Assembly (NCBI GenBank): GCA_020634895.1
Contig: JACKAV010000003.1
Span: forward strand, 62,001 to 126,000
DNA from: Anaerolineales bacterium
Lineage (GTDB): Bacteria > Chloroflexota > Anaerolineae > Anaerolineales > Villigracilaceae
DNA length: 64,000 nt
Direction: 5' to 3'
Below, piece after piece: positions 22,339 to 30,292 of the stretch (the stretch's first letter is position 1; each line of letters starts with the position of its first letter). The notes under the pieces are model-generated. The model had not been told where the DNA came from. It did not search any database and was given only the letters and a program-made list of their open reading frames with translations. The position numbers and the translations under genes were made by a program.

Positions 22339-23352
22339 ATGGAAATCTGTTATCTTATCGCCTTTCCCGATGAAGAACATAAAATAGCGCCCGTCAAGGA
22401 ATCGATCAAGGGGCTTAAGGATGCGCCGTATTTTCAGCCGGTGGATATCGACCTTGTCAGCCTCGGCGATGAGACGATCCTGATCGAGGGGCATGCTGTT
22501 TCGGTCGTGCGCCATCAATATGACGAGTATGTGCAAATGATCGAAGCTCGTTTTACGCTGAAGGATTTGTTCGACCCATCCATGCTGCAGGAGCGGAAGA
22601 AGATCGAAAATGCCCTGCAGAGCAAATACATTCCTGAGAAGTTTCGGCAGAGCGAACTTTTCGAGGAATATACTGTTCTGCTTGTGGACGAGATCAAGCA
22701 GTCGCCCGATAAATGGATCGATAAGAATGCGCTCGATATTTCGCGCTTTATCCGTTCGCAGCGCGATACGTTCGATAAGAATGAGATCGCAGAGATTTTG
22801 GGTTCGCGCACGCGTTACTCCGACGCCGAATTGACCCTCGTGGATTGGGAAGGCGCGGTCATCATCGCCCCGAACGGCGATTATCGTTCGGATATTGTCC
22901 TGCTCAAGATCGGCAATTATCAATTGCTCCGCTACCGCATGCTGGATGATTCCATTGAGACATTGCTCGATAAGATCAACGAATCGTTCTTCGAGAACAA
23001 ACGCCGCGTGCGCGCCACGCGCGGGTTGATGCGTCAGATCGCGGAACACAAACTGGAGCTGATGCTCGACTTCGAGCGCACCGAACAAAACCTGTTGTTG
23101 ATCGGTGATTGGTACACGGCAAAATTATATGAAGCCATCCAATCGGAACTGTATCTCAAGGATTGGAAGGAAAGCGTCCGCACCAAGCTGGATAATCTTG
23201 AGAACATCGTTCAAACCATCAAGGACAATCTCTCTGTTTCGTGGGAAAACCTCATGGACCGCGTCCAATTGGCGCTTTGGATGCTGATGCTGCTTGGTTA
23301 TCTTTATCTGTATTTTTTGGATGCAGGCTGGATCGTCGTCACGCAACGATAG
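22339..23352 (+). CDS. RMD1/YagE (DUF155)-like membrane-anchored protein
   Basis: A protein of 337 residues from the ATG at 22339. The N-terminal part starts MEICYLIAFPDEEHKI; the middle holds VLLKIGNYQLLRYRMLDDSIETLLDKI and FERTEQNLLLIGDWYTAKLYEAIQSELYLKDW, and the end is a long helix NLENIVQTIKDNLSVSWE followed by one transmembrane segment (LALWMLMLLGYLYLYFL). This order of acidic body, long coiled-coil-like helices and single C-terminal membrane helix is that of the DUF155/RMD1 family, whose bacterial role is unknown. Family assignment is from pattern memory and tentative. Probably has its own promoter inside the end of the methyltransferase gene. Confidence 0.6.
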   Translation: MEICYLIAFPDEEHKIAPVKESIKGLKDAPYFQPVDIDLVSLGDETILIEGHAVSVVRHQYDEYVQMIEARFTLKDLFDPSMLQERKKIENALQSKYIPEKFRQSELFEEYTVLLVDEIKQSPDKWIDKNALDISRFIRSQRDTFDKNEIAEILGSRTRYSDAELTLVDWEGAVIIAPNGDYRSDIVLLKIGNYQLLRYRMLDDSIETLLDKINESFFENKRRVRATRGLMRQIAEHKLELMLDFERTEQNLLLIGDWYTAKLYEAIQSELYLKDWKESVRTKLDNLENIVQTIKDNLSVSWENLMDRVQLALWMLMLLGYLYLYFLDAGWIVVTQR

Positions 23353-23455
23353 GGGCTATTTCGCGGGCGAACTCGAAAATTTGTCGTCATTTCGTAAGGG
23401 AGAAAAATAGTTTGTGTATGGTATCCTTGGCGAAAATTTTCCAAAGGATGTCATT

Positions 23456-24502
23456 ATGAACAGACTCAAGTTGTTGCTGGCGCTTGTCGCGCTTCTCGTC
23501 TCCACTCTGGCTTGTGCCACCTTGTTTGGAGACGAATCCTACTCGGACGAGGATTACTACACCGAGGAAGATCCCGGGTTTGTGACCGATGAAGCCCCGG
23601 CTCAGGATTATGAGCCCTCAACTGGGTCAGTTTCTGGAGCCGATTCCTGCCCGGTCTTGACCGACAAGATCCTTCAGATCGCTACAACTCCGAGTGATAG
23701 TGAAGCGGAGACCATGGATGAGGAAGTTACTCTGGTCAGTTATCTGGTAAATGGGGACGAAATTTCCGACCCGGTCTATGAGAGCGTCTCATCCGATTTG
23801 CAGTCTGAGCAGGATGATGAAACCACTCAGTACGATATCTGGAACTACTACACAACTCTGATTCCTCCCCAATCCCGCAGTGTTCTTACAGAATATGTCA
23901 TCTCCACTGACGGCGTGGACGGCACGCTTGCGTCTGTTGCTCAGACCGAGAGCGACCCAAATTCCTGGGCATTGTTCGTGGATATTGCCGATGTGGCTGA
24001 CCGCTATAACCTGACCTACACCCTTTTGCATGAATTTGGTCACCTGCTTACACTGGGACCCAACCAGGTTCCGCCCAGCATTGCCGTCTTCAACAACCCG
24101 GATGATGACAATATCTATTTGCAGGAATCTTCCAACTGCCCCAATTATTTCCCCGGTGAAGGCTGCGCCAACGCCAATTCCTACATTGATGGTTTCTACT
24201 ATCAATTCTGGGATGATATCCACGATGAATGGAACGATATCAACCTCGAAGAAGATGAAGATATTTATTATCAAAAGCTGGATGATTTCTACTATAAGTA
24301 TCAGGATCGCTTCCTGACCGATTACGCCGCGACCAATCCCGAAGAGGATATTGCCGAAAGCTGGACGTTCTTTGTTCTGGGTCCGAAACCTGCCGGCAAT
24401 TCCATTGCCGAAGAGAAGATCCTTTTCTTCTATCAGTATCCTGAACTCGTTCAACTTCGCTCGGAGATCCTTTCCAACCTGTGTGTGAACTTCCCGCAAT
24501 AG
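23456..24502 (+). CDS. HExxH lipoprotein, putative zinc metalloprotease (copy 1)
   Basis: A protein of 348 residues. Lipobox STLAC at 16-20 (Cys20), then a highly acidic stretch (DESYSDEDYYTEEDPG) as linker. The catalytic-looking motif is TLLHEFGHLLTL with His192, Glu193 and His196, typical of zincin metallopeptidases. The third ligand would lie downstream, possibly in the conserved region FPGEGCANANSYIDGFYYQFW or in DYAATNPEEDIAESWTFFVLG (E-D-I-A-E-S resembles the gluzincin-type acidic ligand). It is a tandem duplicate of the next gene. It should act outside the cell, anchored to the membrane. The family is not one I can name. Confidence 0.75.
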   Translation: MNRLKLLLALVALLVSTLACATLFGDESYSDEDYYTEEDPGFVTDEAPAQDYEPSTGSVSGADSCPVLTDKILQIATTPSDSEAETMDEEVTLVSYLVNGDEISDPVYESVSSDLQSEQDDETTQYDIWNYYTTLIPPQSRSVLTEYVISTDGVDGTLASVAQTESDPNSWALFVDIADVADRYNLTYTLLHEFGHLLTLGPNQVPPSIAVFNNPDDDNIYLQESSNCPNYFPGEGCANANSYIDGFYYQFWDDIHDEWNDINLEEDEDIYYQKLDDFYYKYQDRFLTDYAATNPEEDIAESWTFFVLGPKPAGNSIAEEKILFFYQYPELVQLRSEILSNLCVNFPQ

Positions 24503-24544
24503 ATACAAGAAGCCCGCTAATTTGCAAATAGAGGTGGAAATAAA

Positions 24545-25567
24545 ATGAAGATGCAGATTCGAATATTATTCACCGGCTTGCTCCTGCTTGCTGTTTCGCT
24601 GGCTTGTAAAATGCTGGCAGGCGGGAGTGAGCCGGGTGGTGTGACCTCTTCCGGTGAACTTGAGTTTAACTTTCCCACACCAACACCCATGCCAACGGCG
24701 GTCACTTCCTGTCCGGCAATTACCGATGAGGCGATCCGCCTCGCGTTGGTTGAAAATGCTCCAGATAGAAATCAACCATTGCTGGATAATGTTCTTCTCG
24801 TGCGTTATAAGATCTCAGATGAAGAATTATCAGACCCATTGTTCAACCCGGATGCAGGAAATTTTGAAGCGATCCAAAAAGACGTGGATAATCAGGAACG
24901 GGTCTGGAATTATTTCAAGGCGTTGATCCCTTTTGATCAGCGTAAATTTCTTTCCGAGTTCATCATCAGTTCGGATGGTAAAAGCGGTCTGCTGGCGGCT
25001 GTTGCACAGACCAATTCAAACCCCGAAAAGTGGGTTTTGATGGTTGACCTTGCCGATACAAACGATCCGTATGAGTTGACATATACGTTTATCCATGAAT
25101 TTGGACATTTGGTTACGCTAAATCCGGAACAGGTTCCGCCCAGTTTGGAAATTTTCAAGCATCCGGATGACCGAACCACCTACTTTCAGGAACTTGCCGC
25201 CTGTTTTACTTATTTTCCCGGCGAGGGTTGTTCCAATCCGGGCTCTTATATCGACGATTTCTATAACGAATTTTGGCTGGATATATACGATGAGTGGAAT
25301 AAGATCGAGTTCGAACCGGATGATGAACAATATGTCGAGAGTATGATGGCGTTCTATGAAAAGTATCAAGACCGCTTCGTGACAGACTACGCAGTGACCA
25401 GACCCAGCGAAGACATTGCTGAATCTTTTACTTTTTTTATTTTGAGCCAAAAACCTGCCGGTAACACCATTTCAGAAAAGAAAATACTATTTTTCTATGA
25501 TTACCCTGAATTGGTGGCGTTGCGTGACGTTATTCTTCAGAATGTATGTCAGAATTTCCCTCAATGA
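24545..25567 (+). CDS. HExxH lipoprotein, putative zinc metalloprotease (copy 2)
   Basis: A protein of 340 residues, about 50 percent alike to the preceding gene over the last 250 residues by eye. Lipobox VSLAC (Cys21), a short Pro/Thr linker (FPTPTPMPTA), then the motif FIHEFGHLVTL (His184, Glu185, His188) and the same downstream blocks: FPGEGCSNPGSYIDDFYNEFW and DYAVTRPSEDIAESFTFFILS. Both copies share a conserved cysteine pair around AACFTYFPGEGCSNPG / SNCPNYFPGEGCANAN, probably a disulfide. 42 bases after copy 1 with a GAGGTGGAA site, so they are one operon. Conservation of both active-site motifs indicates that both copies are under selection. Confidence 0.75.
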   Translation: MKMQIRILFTGLLLLAVSLACKMLAGGSEPGGVTSSGELEFNFPTPTPMPTAVTSCPAITDEAIRLALVENAPDRNQPLLDNVLLVRYKISDEELSDPLFNPDAGNFEAIQKDVDNQERVWNYFKALIPFDQRKFLSEFIISSDGKSGLLAAVAQTNSNPEKWVLMVDLADTNDPYELTYTFIHEFGHLVTLNPEQVPPSLEIFKHPDDRTTYFQELAACFTYFPGEGCSNPGSYIDDFYNEFWLDIYDEWNKIEFEPDDEQYVESMMAFYEKYQDRFVTDYAVTRPSEDIAESFTFFILSQKPAGNTISEKKILFFYDYPELVALRDVILQNVCQNFPQ

Positions 25568-25589
25568 CCTTTGGAGGAATTTTAAATAA

Positions 25590-26153
25590 ATGACCCGTAT
25601 TCCTATTGTTGAATCCTATTGGGTGGAGGAAGATCGTTTTCTGGCTGGCGAATATCCCGGCGGATATAACCCTGAAGAGGCGCGTAGAAGGATCGACGCC
25701 TTTCTTGAAAGCGGAATTCGCACTTTTATCGATCTGACTCAGCCGCATGAACTTGTCCCTTATGAGCCGCTTCTGAAGGAACAGGCTCATATTTATGGAC
25801 ACATGACCGTCTATCATCGTTTTGCAGTTCGCGACCATGGCGTGCCTTCTGCGGAGACCATGAATCAGATCCTCGATGCGATCGATTCTGCCATTCAAAG
25901 CGACAGTCCGGTTTATATCCACTGTTGGGGCGGAGTGGGGCGGACCGGAACCGTGGTGGGATGCTATCTTATTCGGCATGGCATGACGCCTCAGCAGGCA
26001 TTGAAACGGGTCAACGAACTATATCGGACTCGTCCGCTCGATTATTTTTTGCATACTTCGCCCGAGACCGAAGAACAAATGGAGTTCGTGCGAAATTGGC
26101 GCGAAATACCCGTGCCGGGTCATCGGTCCAAACACCGATACTGCGAGGGATGA
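25590..26153 (+). CDS. protein tyrosine / dual-specificity phosphatase
   Basis: A protein of 187 residues. The phosphatase signature is VYIHCWGGVGRTGTVVGCYL with nucleophile Cys112 and Arg118 (C-x5-R), and the general acid is probably Asp82 in AVRDHGVPS. Start (LVEESYWVEEDRFLAGEYPG type) shows the residue pattern of small atypical DSPs that hydrolyse phosphotyrosine or phosphoinositides. No signal peptide; cytoplasmic. It is 22 bases after the second HExxH lipoprotein and in the same direction, with a TTTGGAGGAA site 10 bases upstream, so it may be the last gene of that operon. Confidence 0.88.
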   Translation: MTRIPIVESYWVEEDRFLAGEYPGGYNPEEARRRIDAFLESGIRTFIDLTQPHELVPYEPLLKEQAHIYGHMTVYHRFAVRDHGVPSAETMNQILDAIDSAIQSDSPVYIHCWGGVGRTGTVVGCYLIRHGMTPQQALKRVNELYRTRPLDYFLHTSPETEEQMEFVRNWREIPVPGHRSKHRYCEG

Positions 26154-26329
26154 TTGGTGTGTGATTGAAGTTCCATTGCAGGGATGGGAAACTGACAGGG
26201 GTATGTTAAGATGAATCCGCTTTGGGTGGCGTAAAAAGTTTGTAGATTTGAGACAACTTTCCGGTTCGTGTGAGGCGGTTGTGTCATAAGTAAGACATGA
26301 GTATGGGGAGGATGTCGGGAAATTGGAAG

Positions 26330-26335
26330 TATAAT
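26330..26335 (+). promoter_or_regulatory. -10 box (TATAAT) for signal peptidase I
   Basis: TATAAT at 26330-26335, 22 bases before the TTG start; no clear -35 box. The rest of the gap 26154-26357 shows nothing else. Confidence 0.5.
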
Positions 26336-26357
26336 TTCGAGACATTTGGAGGCATTT

Positions 26358-26945
26358 TTGGAAACTTTGGAACAGGAACCGCTGGCTGAAAATACTCAAC
26401 CGGTGGAGGAATCAGCAAGCTGGAAGCGTTTCTTCCTTGATATTTTCGAGACGTTAATTCTGGCTGTCATTTTGTTCGTTGGTATCAATGCTGTTTCGGC
26501 GCGCGTTCGTGTGGATGGTTTCAGCATGCGCCCGACGCTCGATGATGGTGAATTTGTTTTGGTGAGCAAGCTGAGCTACAAGTTCGGCGACTTTAACCAC
26601 GGCGATATTATCGTTTTTCATTTCCCGTTGAACCCGCAGGAGGAATTGATCAAACGCGTGATCGGCGTGCCCGGCGATACCATCCGTGTTCAGGATCAGC
26701 GTGTGTTTGTGAACGGACAGCAGTTGAATGAGACCTACATTGCCCATCCGCCGCAATACTCAGGCGAATGGACAGTGCCGGACGGGTATCTTTTTGTGCT
26801 CGGTGACAACCGCAATAATTCGAACGATTCAAAAGATTGGGGCATGCTGCCCCAGGAGAATGTGGTGGGGAAGGCGATCTTGATCTATTGGCCCCCGCCC
26901 ATGTGGAATGTGCTCGATCATCCGGAAGTGGTTGCTTCGCAATAA
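26358..26945 (+). CDS. lepB: signal peptidase I
   Basis: A protein of 195 residues. One N-terminal membrane helix (DIFETLILAVILFVGINAV) precedes the catalytic Ser56 in VDGFSMRPTL; the general base Lys99 lies in ELIKRVIGVPGD, and the conserved box GYLFVLGDNRNNSNDSKDWG follows. These are the S26 family boxes B, D and E. It removes signal peptides from secreted preproteins at the outer face of the membrane. No ATG precedes the helix; TTG at 26358 is chosen because GGAGG lies 5 bases upstream. Length is typical for the single-span Gram-positive-like type. Followed 12 bases later by a zinc-finger gene in the same direction. Confidence 0.92.
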   Translation: METLEQEPLAENTQPVEESASWKRFFLDIFETLILAVILFVGINAVSARVRVDGFSMRPTLDDGEFVLVSKLSYKFGDFNHGDIIVFHFPLNPQEELIKRVIGVPGDTIRVQDQRVFVNGQQLNETYIAHPPQYSGEWTVPDGYLFVLGDNRNNSNDSKDWGMLPQENVVGKAILIYWPPPMWNVLDHPEVVASQ

Positions 26946-26957
26946 GAGGATTTCGCA

Positions 26958-27248
26958 ATGAACGAGAATACCGACGCGTTGACTCCGTGTGTTGAATGCC
27001 ATGCTGGTCTATTGCGCCCGCGCCATGTCACCTACTTTACGTGGCTGGGCGGCGAGTTGATCACTGTGCCGCATTTCCCTGCCTGGGTGTGTGATGTGTG
27101 CGGCAGACGCGAATATGACGAACGGGCGATCCAGTGGTTGAACATTATTCTGGACCCGAACGCGGGCAAGCCCACTCAATTGAACCATCGTACTCCGCCT
27201 CATACCCGACCTCAAGCTGGTGTGCGCTCGCCGATGCCTAAATCTTGA
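26958..27248 (+). CDS. YgiT-type zinc-finger protein
   Basis: A protein of 96 residues. TPCVECHAGLLRPRHVTYFTW and PAWVCDVCGRREYDERAIQWL form the paired CxxC motifs and the following helix of the YgiT/MqsA N-terminal zinc-finger family. The MqsA helix-turn-helix half is absent, and the C-terminal 30 residues are Pro/Thr-rich and disordered. No toxin partner is adjacent, so a toxin-antitoxin role is not supported. It is 12 bases after lepB and 15 bases before the next gene. Confidence 0.75.
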   Translation: MNENTDALTPCVECHAGLLRPRHVTYFTWLGGELITVPHFPAWVCDVCGRREYDERAIQWLNIILDPNAGKPTQLNHRTPPHTRPQAGVRSPMPKS

Positions 27249-27263
27249 TTTTGGATTTCTCTC

Positions 27264-27812
27264 ATGTCTCTTGATGCTGTTTCATCCAGAACCTATCGAT
27301 TTGTCCTTGCCGACGTTTTGACGTCGGGTTATCGTGTTGCGGGGAAGATCGCCGTTACAACACATGGGGCGATGGGTTTTTTGAATGACCCAACCCATTC
27401 GACATTGGAAATTCATGACGGGCGCATGGCGCGCCTGCACATGCCGACCAAGCTGATCGATCATTTTGAGTTGGTGCGCACCATGAAAAATAAGATCCAC
27501 GCGGTTTGCCTTCAGCGGCGCGAGGATTTGGGTCCGCAGGCGATTGTGCGCGGCGGTTTCACCAGCGTGGTGGAATATCCCATCCGTGTGACAACGTCGG
27601 TTTTTGAGATCGAAGGGACCATGGAACTGCCGGGTCGTTTCGACTTCGCCGGGCTGGTCTCCGATGGGACGCGTGAGTTCCTTCCCATTTTCAATGCCAC
27701 ACTGACTGCCATCCTGATTCCCAGCCTTCGCGTGCAGACTGCCGGGATGCTGGTCAATCGAAAATTGATCGATCTGGTGGCGCTGCTCAACCAGCGTGTT
27801 AAACCTGAGTGA
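27264..27812 (+). CDS. unrecognised soluble protein
   Basis: A protein of 182 residues, mostly beta-rich: YRFVLADVLTSGYRVAGKIAV, STLEIHDGRMARLHM, EYPIRVTTSVFEIEGTMELPG, REFLPIFNATLTAIL. No signal peptide or catalytic motif. The repeated pattern of short strands resembles a small beta-barrel. Downstream of the YgiT-type gene with a 15-base gap, so in the lepB transcript. A pilZ-like or ligand-binding fold is conceivable, but I see no diagnostic motif. Confidence 0.55.
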   Translation: MSLDAVSSRTYRFVLADVLTSGYRVAGKIAVTTHGAMGFLNDPTHSTLEIHDGRMARLHMPTKLIDHFELVRTMKNKIHAVCLQRREDLGPQAIVRGGFTSVVEYPIRVTTSVFEIEGTMELPGRFDFAGLVSDGTREFLPIFNATLTAILIPSLRVQTAGMLVNRKLIDLVALLNQRVKPE

Positions 27813-27831
27813 AATCGATCCCCAAAACTTC

Positions 27832-27860
27832 TTGACGCGTACTCAAGTGGGTGATAAAAT
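27832..27860 (+). promoter_or_regulatory. promoter of tRNA-Glu
   Basis: TTGACG (27832-27837) and TAAAAT (27855-27860) with 17 bases between, 17 bases before the mature tRNA. Confidence 0.7.
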
Positions 27861-27877
27861 CCGCCCGCTTAAGAAAT

Positions 27878-27950
27878 GCCCCCATCGTCTAGTGGACTAG
27901 GACGCAGCCCTTTCAAGGCTACGACCGGGGTTCGAATCCCCGTGGGGGCA
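27878..27950 (+). tRNA. tRNA-Glu (anticodon TTC)
   Basis: Acceptor arms GCCCCCA (27878-27884) and TGGGGGC (27943-27949) pair fully, with discriminator A27950. The D arm is GTC...GAC, the anticodon loop is CTTTCAA with TTC in the middle, and the T arm is CGGGG-TTCGAAT-CCCCG. CCA is not encoded. The first pair of the anticodon stem (C-A) looks mismatched. A promoter precedes it and a terminator follows. Confidence 0.95.
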
Positions 27951-27963
27951 CAATTTAGCAGCA

Positions 27964-27990
27964 GCCGCCTGAAAAGGCGGTTTTTGTTTT
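27964..27990 (+). terminator. terminator after tRNA-Glu
   Basis: CCGCCT (27965-27970) pairs with AGGCGG (27975-27980), loop GAAA, followed by TTTTTGTTTT. Confidence 0.9.
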
Positions 27991-28074
27991 AACAACCCTT
28001 TCGCATGGAGCATATTCAAAGATATAATTGTTTTCATTGAATAGCAGGGAAAAATTTTTTGAAGAGGTGGAATT

Positions 28075-28536
28075 ATGTTTTGTCAAAATTGCGGCACAGA
28101 ATATGACCCAAAGAAAGTTCGGTTTTGTGCAACATGCGGTGAAAAGTTTCATAGGAACGAAACAAAGAAGGAACTCATTCAAAGCCTCAATGACATTGAG
28201 AATGAACAACGCGGTTATGTGGTCTTGCAGATTCTTTCCCTCCTGCTGATTGTTTTAGGTTGGGGTGTCATCATTGGCGGATGGGCGTGCTCATTTTATC
28301 TTTCGAATCCATTTAGTACAGCAGAAATTACTCTTCCTAATGTACAAGGTACTGTGATTCAGAGTACCATGAATTACGCAGTTTTATTTGGTGGTGGAAT
28401 AGTAAGTACCATCATAGGTTTATCAATGGTTGCATCCGGACAGGTCTATCTTGCCTTCCTTGATCTTCGCAATGATACATATACCATCAAAGAATTTATT
28501 CGCCTCTATATCGAAGAGCGTAACACCCCTACGTGA
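28075..28536 (+). CDS. zinc-ribbon membrane protein
   Basis: A protein of 153 residues. The N-terminal zinc ribbon FCQNCGTEYDPKKVRFCATCG has two CxxC pairs at 3-6 and 18-21. Two membrane helices follow: YVVLQILSLLLIVLGWGVIIGGWACSFYL and YAVLFGGGIVSTIIGLSMVASGQVYLAFL, with a short external loop. AGAGGTGGAA ribosome site. No family name. Stand-alone gene between tRNA-Glu and the serS leader. Confidence 0.7.
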   Translation: MFCQNCGTEYDPKKVRFCATCGEKFHRNETKKELIQSLNDIENEQRGYVVLQILSLLLIVLGWGVIIGGWACSFYLSNPFSTAEITLPNVQGTVIQSTMNYAVLFGGGIVSTIIGLSMVASGQVYLAFLDLRNDTYTIKEFIRLYIEERNTPT

Positions 28537-28600
28537 CATACTGCCGCGCCTGGTCACATACCGGTGTGGTGACAATCTCCCCACAACCATCTTTCATTGG

Positions 28601-28606
28601 TATAAT
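28601..28606 (+). promoter_or_regulatory. -10 box (TATAAT) of the serS leader
   Basis: A consensus TATAAT preceded by GG (GGTATAAT) at 28601-28606; the -35 region is weak. Transcription should begin near 28613, upstream of the T-box stem I. Confidence 0.6.
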
Positions 28607-28629
28607 CTCGCCAGTTCGATATAAAAGAC

Positions 28630-28905
28630 AAGCGCAAAGATAAGTAATTCAACAACGGTTCAGAGAGTCGCCGGTGAGTGCGAGGCGACCCGCCAATGAG
28701 TGAAATCCACTTTGCCCAGGTCATTCTCGGAGAGACGTGAGTCATAAGAGAATCGGGAGCGCCCGTTAGCGCGCATCCAAGGCCCCCACCCTGCCCTCCC
28801 CCAATTTCTTAAGAAATTGGGGGAGGGTGGCAAAGCCGGGAGGGGGTAAAAGCAGGTGGCACCACGAGACGCCCCTCGTCCTGCAAACGGAACGGGGCGT
28901 ATTTT
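28630..28905 (+). promoter_or_regulatory. T-box riboswitch for serS, serine specifier
   Basis: The leader contains the hallmarks of a T-box: a stem I region with CAGAGAGTC...GAGGCGAC, the specifier region GTGAAATCCACT where TCC (28706-28708, serine) precedes AC, the 14-base box AGGTGGCACCACG at 28854-28866, and a terminator formed by ACGCCCC (28869-28875) and GGGGCGT (28894-28900) followed by ATTTTATTTA. Uncharged tRNA-Ser should pair with the box, prevent the terminator and let RNA polymerase reach serS. An intergenic palindrome of family B sits between stem I and the antiterminator. Confidence 0.9.
28780..28848. repeat. family B palindrome inside the T-box leader
   Basis: CCCTCCCCCAATTTCTT (28794-28810) and AAGAAATTGGGGGAGGG (28811-28827) form a perfect palindrome of 17-base arms; outside it, GGCCCCCACCCTG and CCGGGAGGGGGT extend the symmetry. 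It is of the same kind as the repeats at 12903, 14820 and 18841. Confidence 0.85.
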
Positions 28906-28929
28906 ATTTAATGCACGTGGAGGTGCAAC

Positions 28930-30201
28930 ATGCTCGATATCAATTTGCTTCGTGAAAACCCCGAGATCGTCCGCAAATCGCTGCAGGACAGGCAAAGCGA
29001 CCCTGCGCCCGTCGATTCCATTTTGGAGTTGGACGAAAAGCGCCGCAGTCTGCTTAACGAGGTTGAGCAATTAAAGGCGGAGCGTAACGTCGTCAGCAAA
29101 GAGATCGGCAAAATGAAAGACGCATCAGAACGCCAGTCCAAGATCGAGGCGATGCGTGTGGTGGGCGATAAGATCGCAGAGTTGGATAAGGAAGTGGCGG
29201 GAGTCGAATCCGAACTTAATTATTTGATGTCCACGCTGCCGAACATTCCCGATCCGCGCACGCCGTATGGGAAGGATGACAGCGAGAACCCGGTGATTAA
29301 GACGGTGGGTGAGCCGCGCAAATTTGACTTCACTCCGCTTCCGCACTGGGACCTCGGGCCTGCGCTCGGCATCATTGACTTTGAACGCGGCACCAAGCTG
29401 ACCGGCTCGCGGTTTTATGTGCTGCAAAAAGCTGGTGCTCGTTTGCAGCGTGCCCTGATCGCATGGATGCTCGACCTGCATATCCGCCAGGGATATCAGG
29501 AAGAGTATTTGCCGTTCATGGTTAAGACTGCCACGGTGTATGGTGCCGGTCAACTGCCGAAGTTCGCTGATAATCTTTACAAGGATCATGAGGAAGATTA
29601 TTACTTCGTGCCGACAGCGGAGATTCCGCTTACGGGTTTGCACATGGAAGAGATACTCGATGAAGCGGCACTTCCGCGATATTACACAGCCTATACTCCC
29701 TGTTTCCGCCGTGAGAAGATGAGCGCCGGGCGTGATGTGCGCGGCATCAAACGCGGACATCAATTCGACAAGGTCGAGATGTACATCTACTGCAAACCGG
29801 AAGAATCCGAGGCGATGCACCAGAAGATGCTGAAGGATGCGGAAGAGACTTGTGCAATGCTGGGGATTCCGTACCGTGTGAAGCAGCTCTGTACGGGTGA
29901 TATCGGCTTTGGCGCGACGATGACCTACGACCTCGAACTCTGGGCTCCCGGCTGTAATGAATGGCTGGAAGTTTCGTCGGTTTCGAACGATACGGATTTC
30001 CAGGCACGCCGCGCGAATATCAAGTTCCGCCCGGCGGACGGGGGCAAGGTCAAGTTCCCGCATACGTTGAACGGCTCCGGTCTGGGTCTGCCGCGCGCGT
30101 TGATCGCTGTCATGGAAAACTATCAGCAGGCGGACGGTTCCATTGTGGTGCCTGAAGTCCTGCGTCCATGGATGGGCGGTATCGACGTCATCAAGCCGTG
30201 A
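28930..30201 (+). CDS. serS: seryl-tRNA synthetase
   Basis: A protein of 423 residues, the usual bacterial length. MLDINLLRENPEIVRKSL is the classical SerRS start, followed by the long antiparallel coiled coil (about 30-100) that holds the tRNA-Ser variable arm. The class II motifs are present: FVPTAEIPLTGLH, motif 2 YTPCFRREKMSAGRDVRGIKRGHQFDKVEM and motif 3 NGSGLGLPRALIAVMENYQQADGSI. It charges tRNA-Ser (and tRNA-Sec) with serine in the cytoplasm. A GTGGAGG site lies 7 bases before the ATG. Its expression is controlled by the serine T-box directly upstream. Confidence 0.98.
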   Translation: MLDINLLRENPEIVRKSLQDRQSDPAPVDSILELDEKRRSLLNEVEQLKAERNVVSKEIGKMKDASERQSKIEAMRVVGDKIAELDKEVAGVESELNYLMSTLPNIPDPRTPYGKDDSENPVIKTVGEPRKFDFTPLPHWDLGPALGIIDFERGTKLTGSRFYVLQKAGARLQRALIAWMLDLHIRQGYQEEYLPFMVKTATVYGAGQLPKFADNLYKDHEEDYYFVPTAEIPLTGLHMEEILDEAALPRYYTAYTPCFRREKMSAGRDVRGIKRGHQFDKVEMYIYCKPEESEAMHQKMLKDAEETCAMLGIPYRVKQLCTGDIGFGATMTYDLELWAPGCNEWLEVSSVSNDTDFQARRANIKFRPADGGKVKFPHTLNGSGLGLPRALIAVMENYQQADGSIVVPEVLRPWMGGIDVIKP

Positions 30202-30235
30202 CGGTCAAAACGAAAACGGGTTAATATTCGTACAT

Positions 30236-30275
30236 AAGGCATCGGAGATTATGATCGCGTCCGATGCCTTTTCAT
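30236..30275 (+). terminator. terminator-like hairpin after serS
   Basis: AAGGCATCGGA (30236-30246) pairs perfectly with TCCGATGCCTT (30260-30270), then TTCATCTC. The stem is strong but the T tract is short. Confidence 0.65.
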
Positions 30276-30292
30276 CTCAAAGGAGAGAATAA

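Noticed and set aside
26958..27812. Toxin-antitoxin pair from the YgiT-type gene and its neighbour
   Set aside because: The zinc-finger protein lacks the MqsA DNA-binding half and the neighbour (182 residues, beta-rich) does not resemble MqsR or HigB.
28701..28712. Ile (ATC) as T-box specifier
   Set aside because: TCC in the frame directly before AC fits the usual specifier position and the downstream gene is serS.
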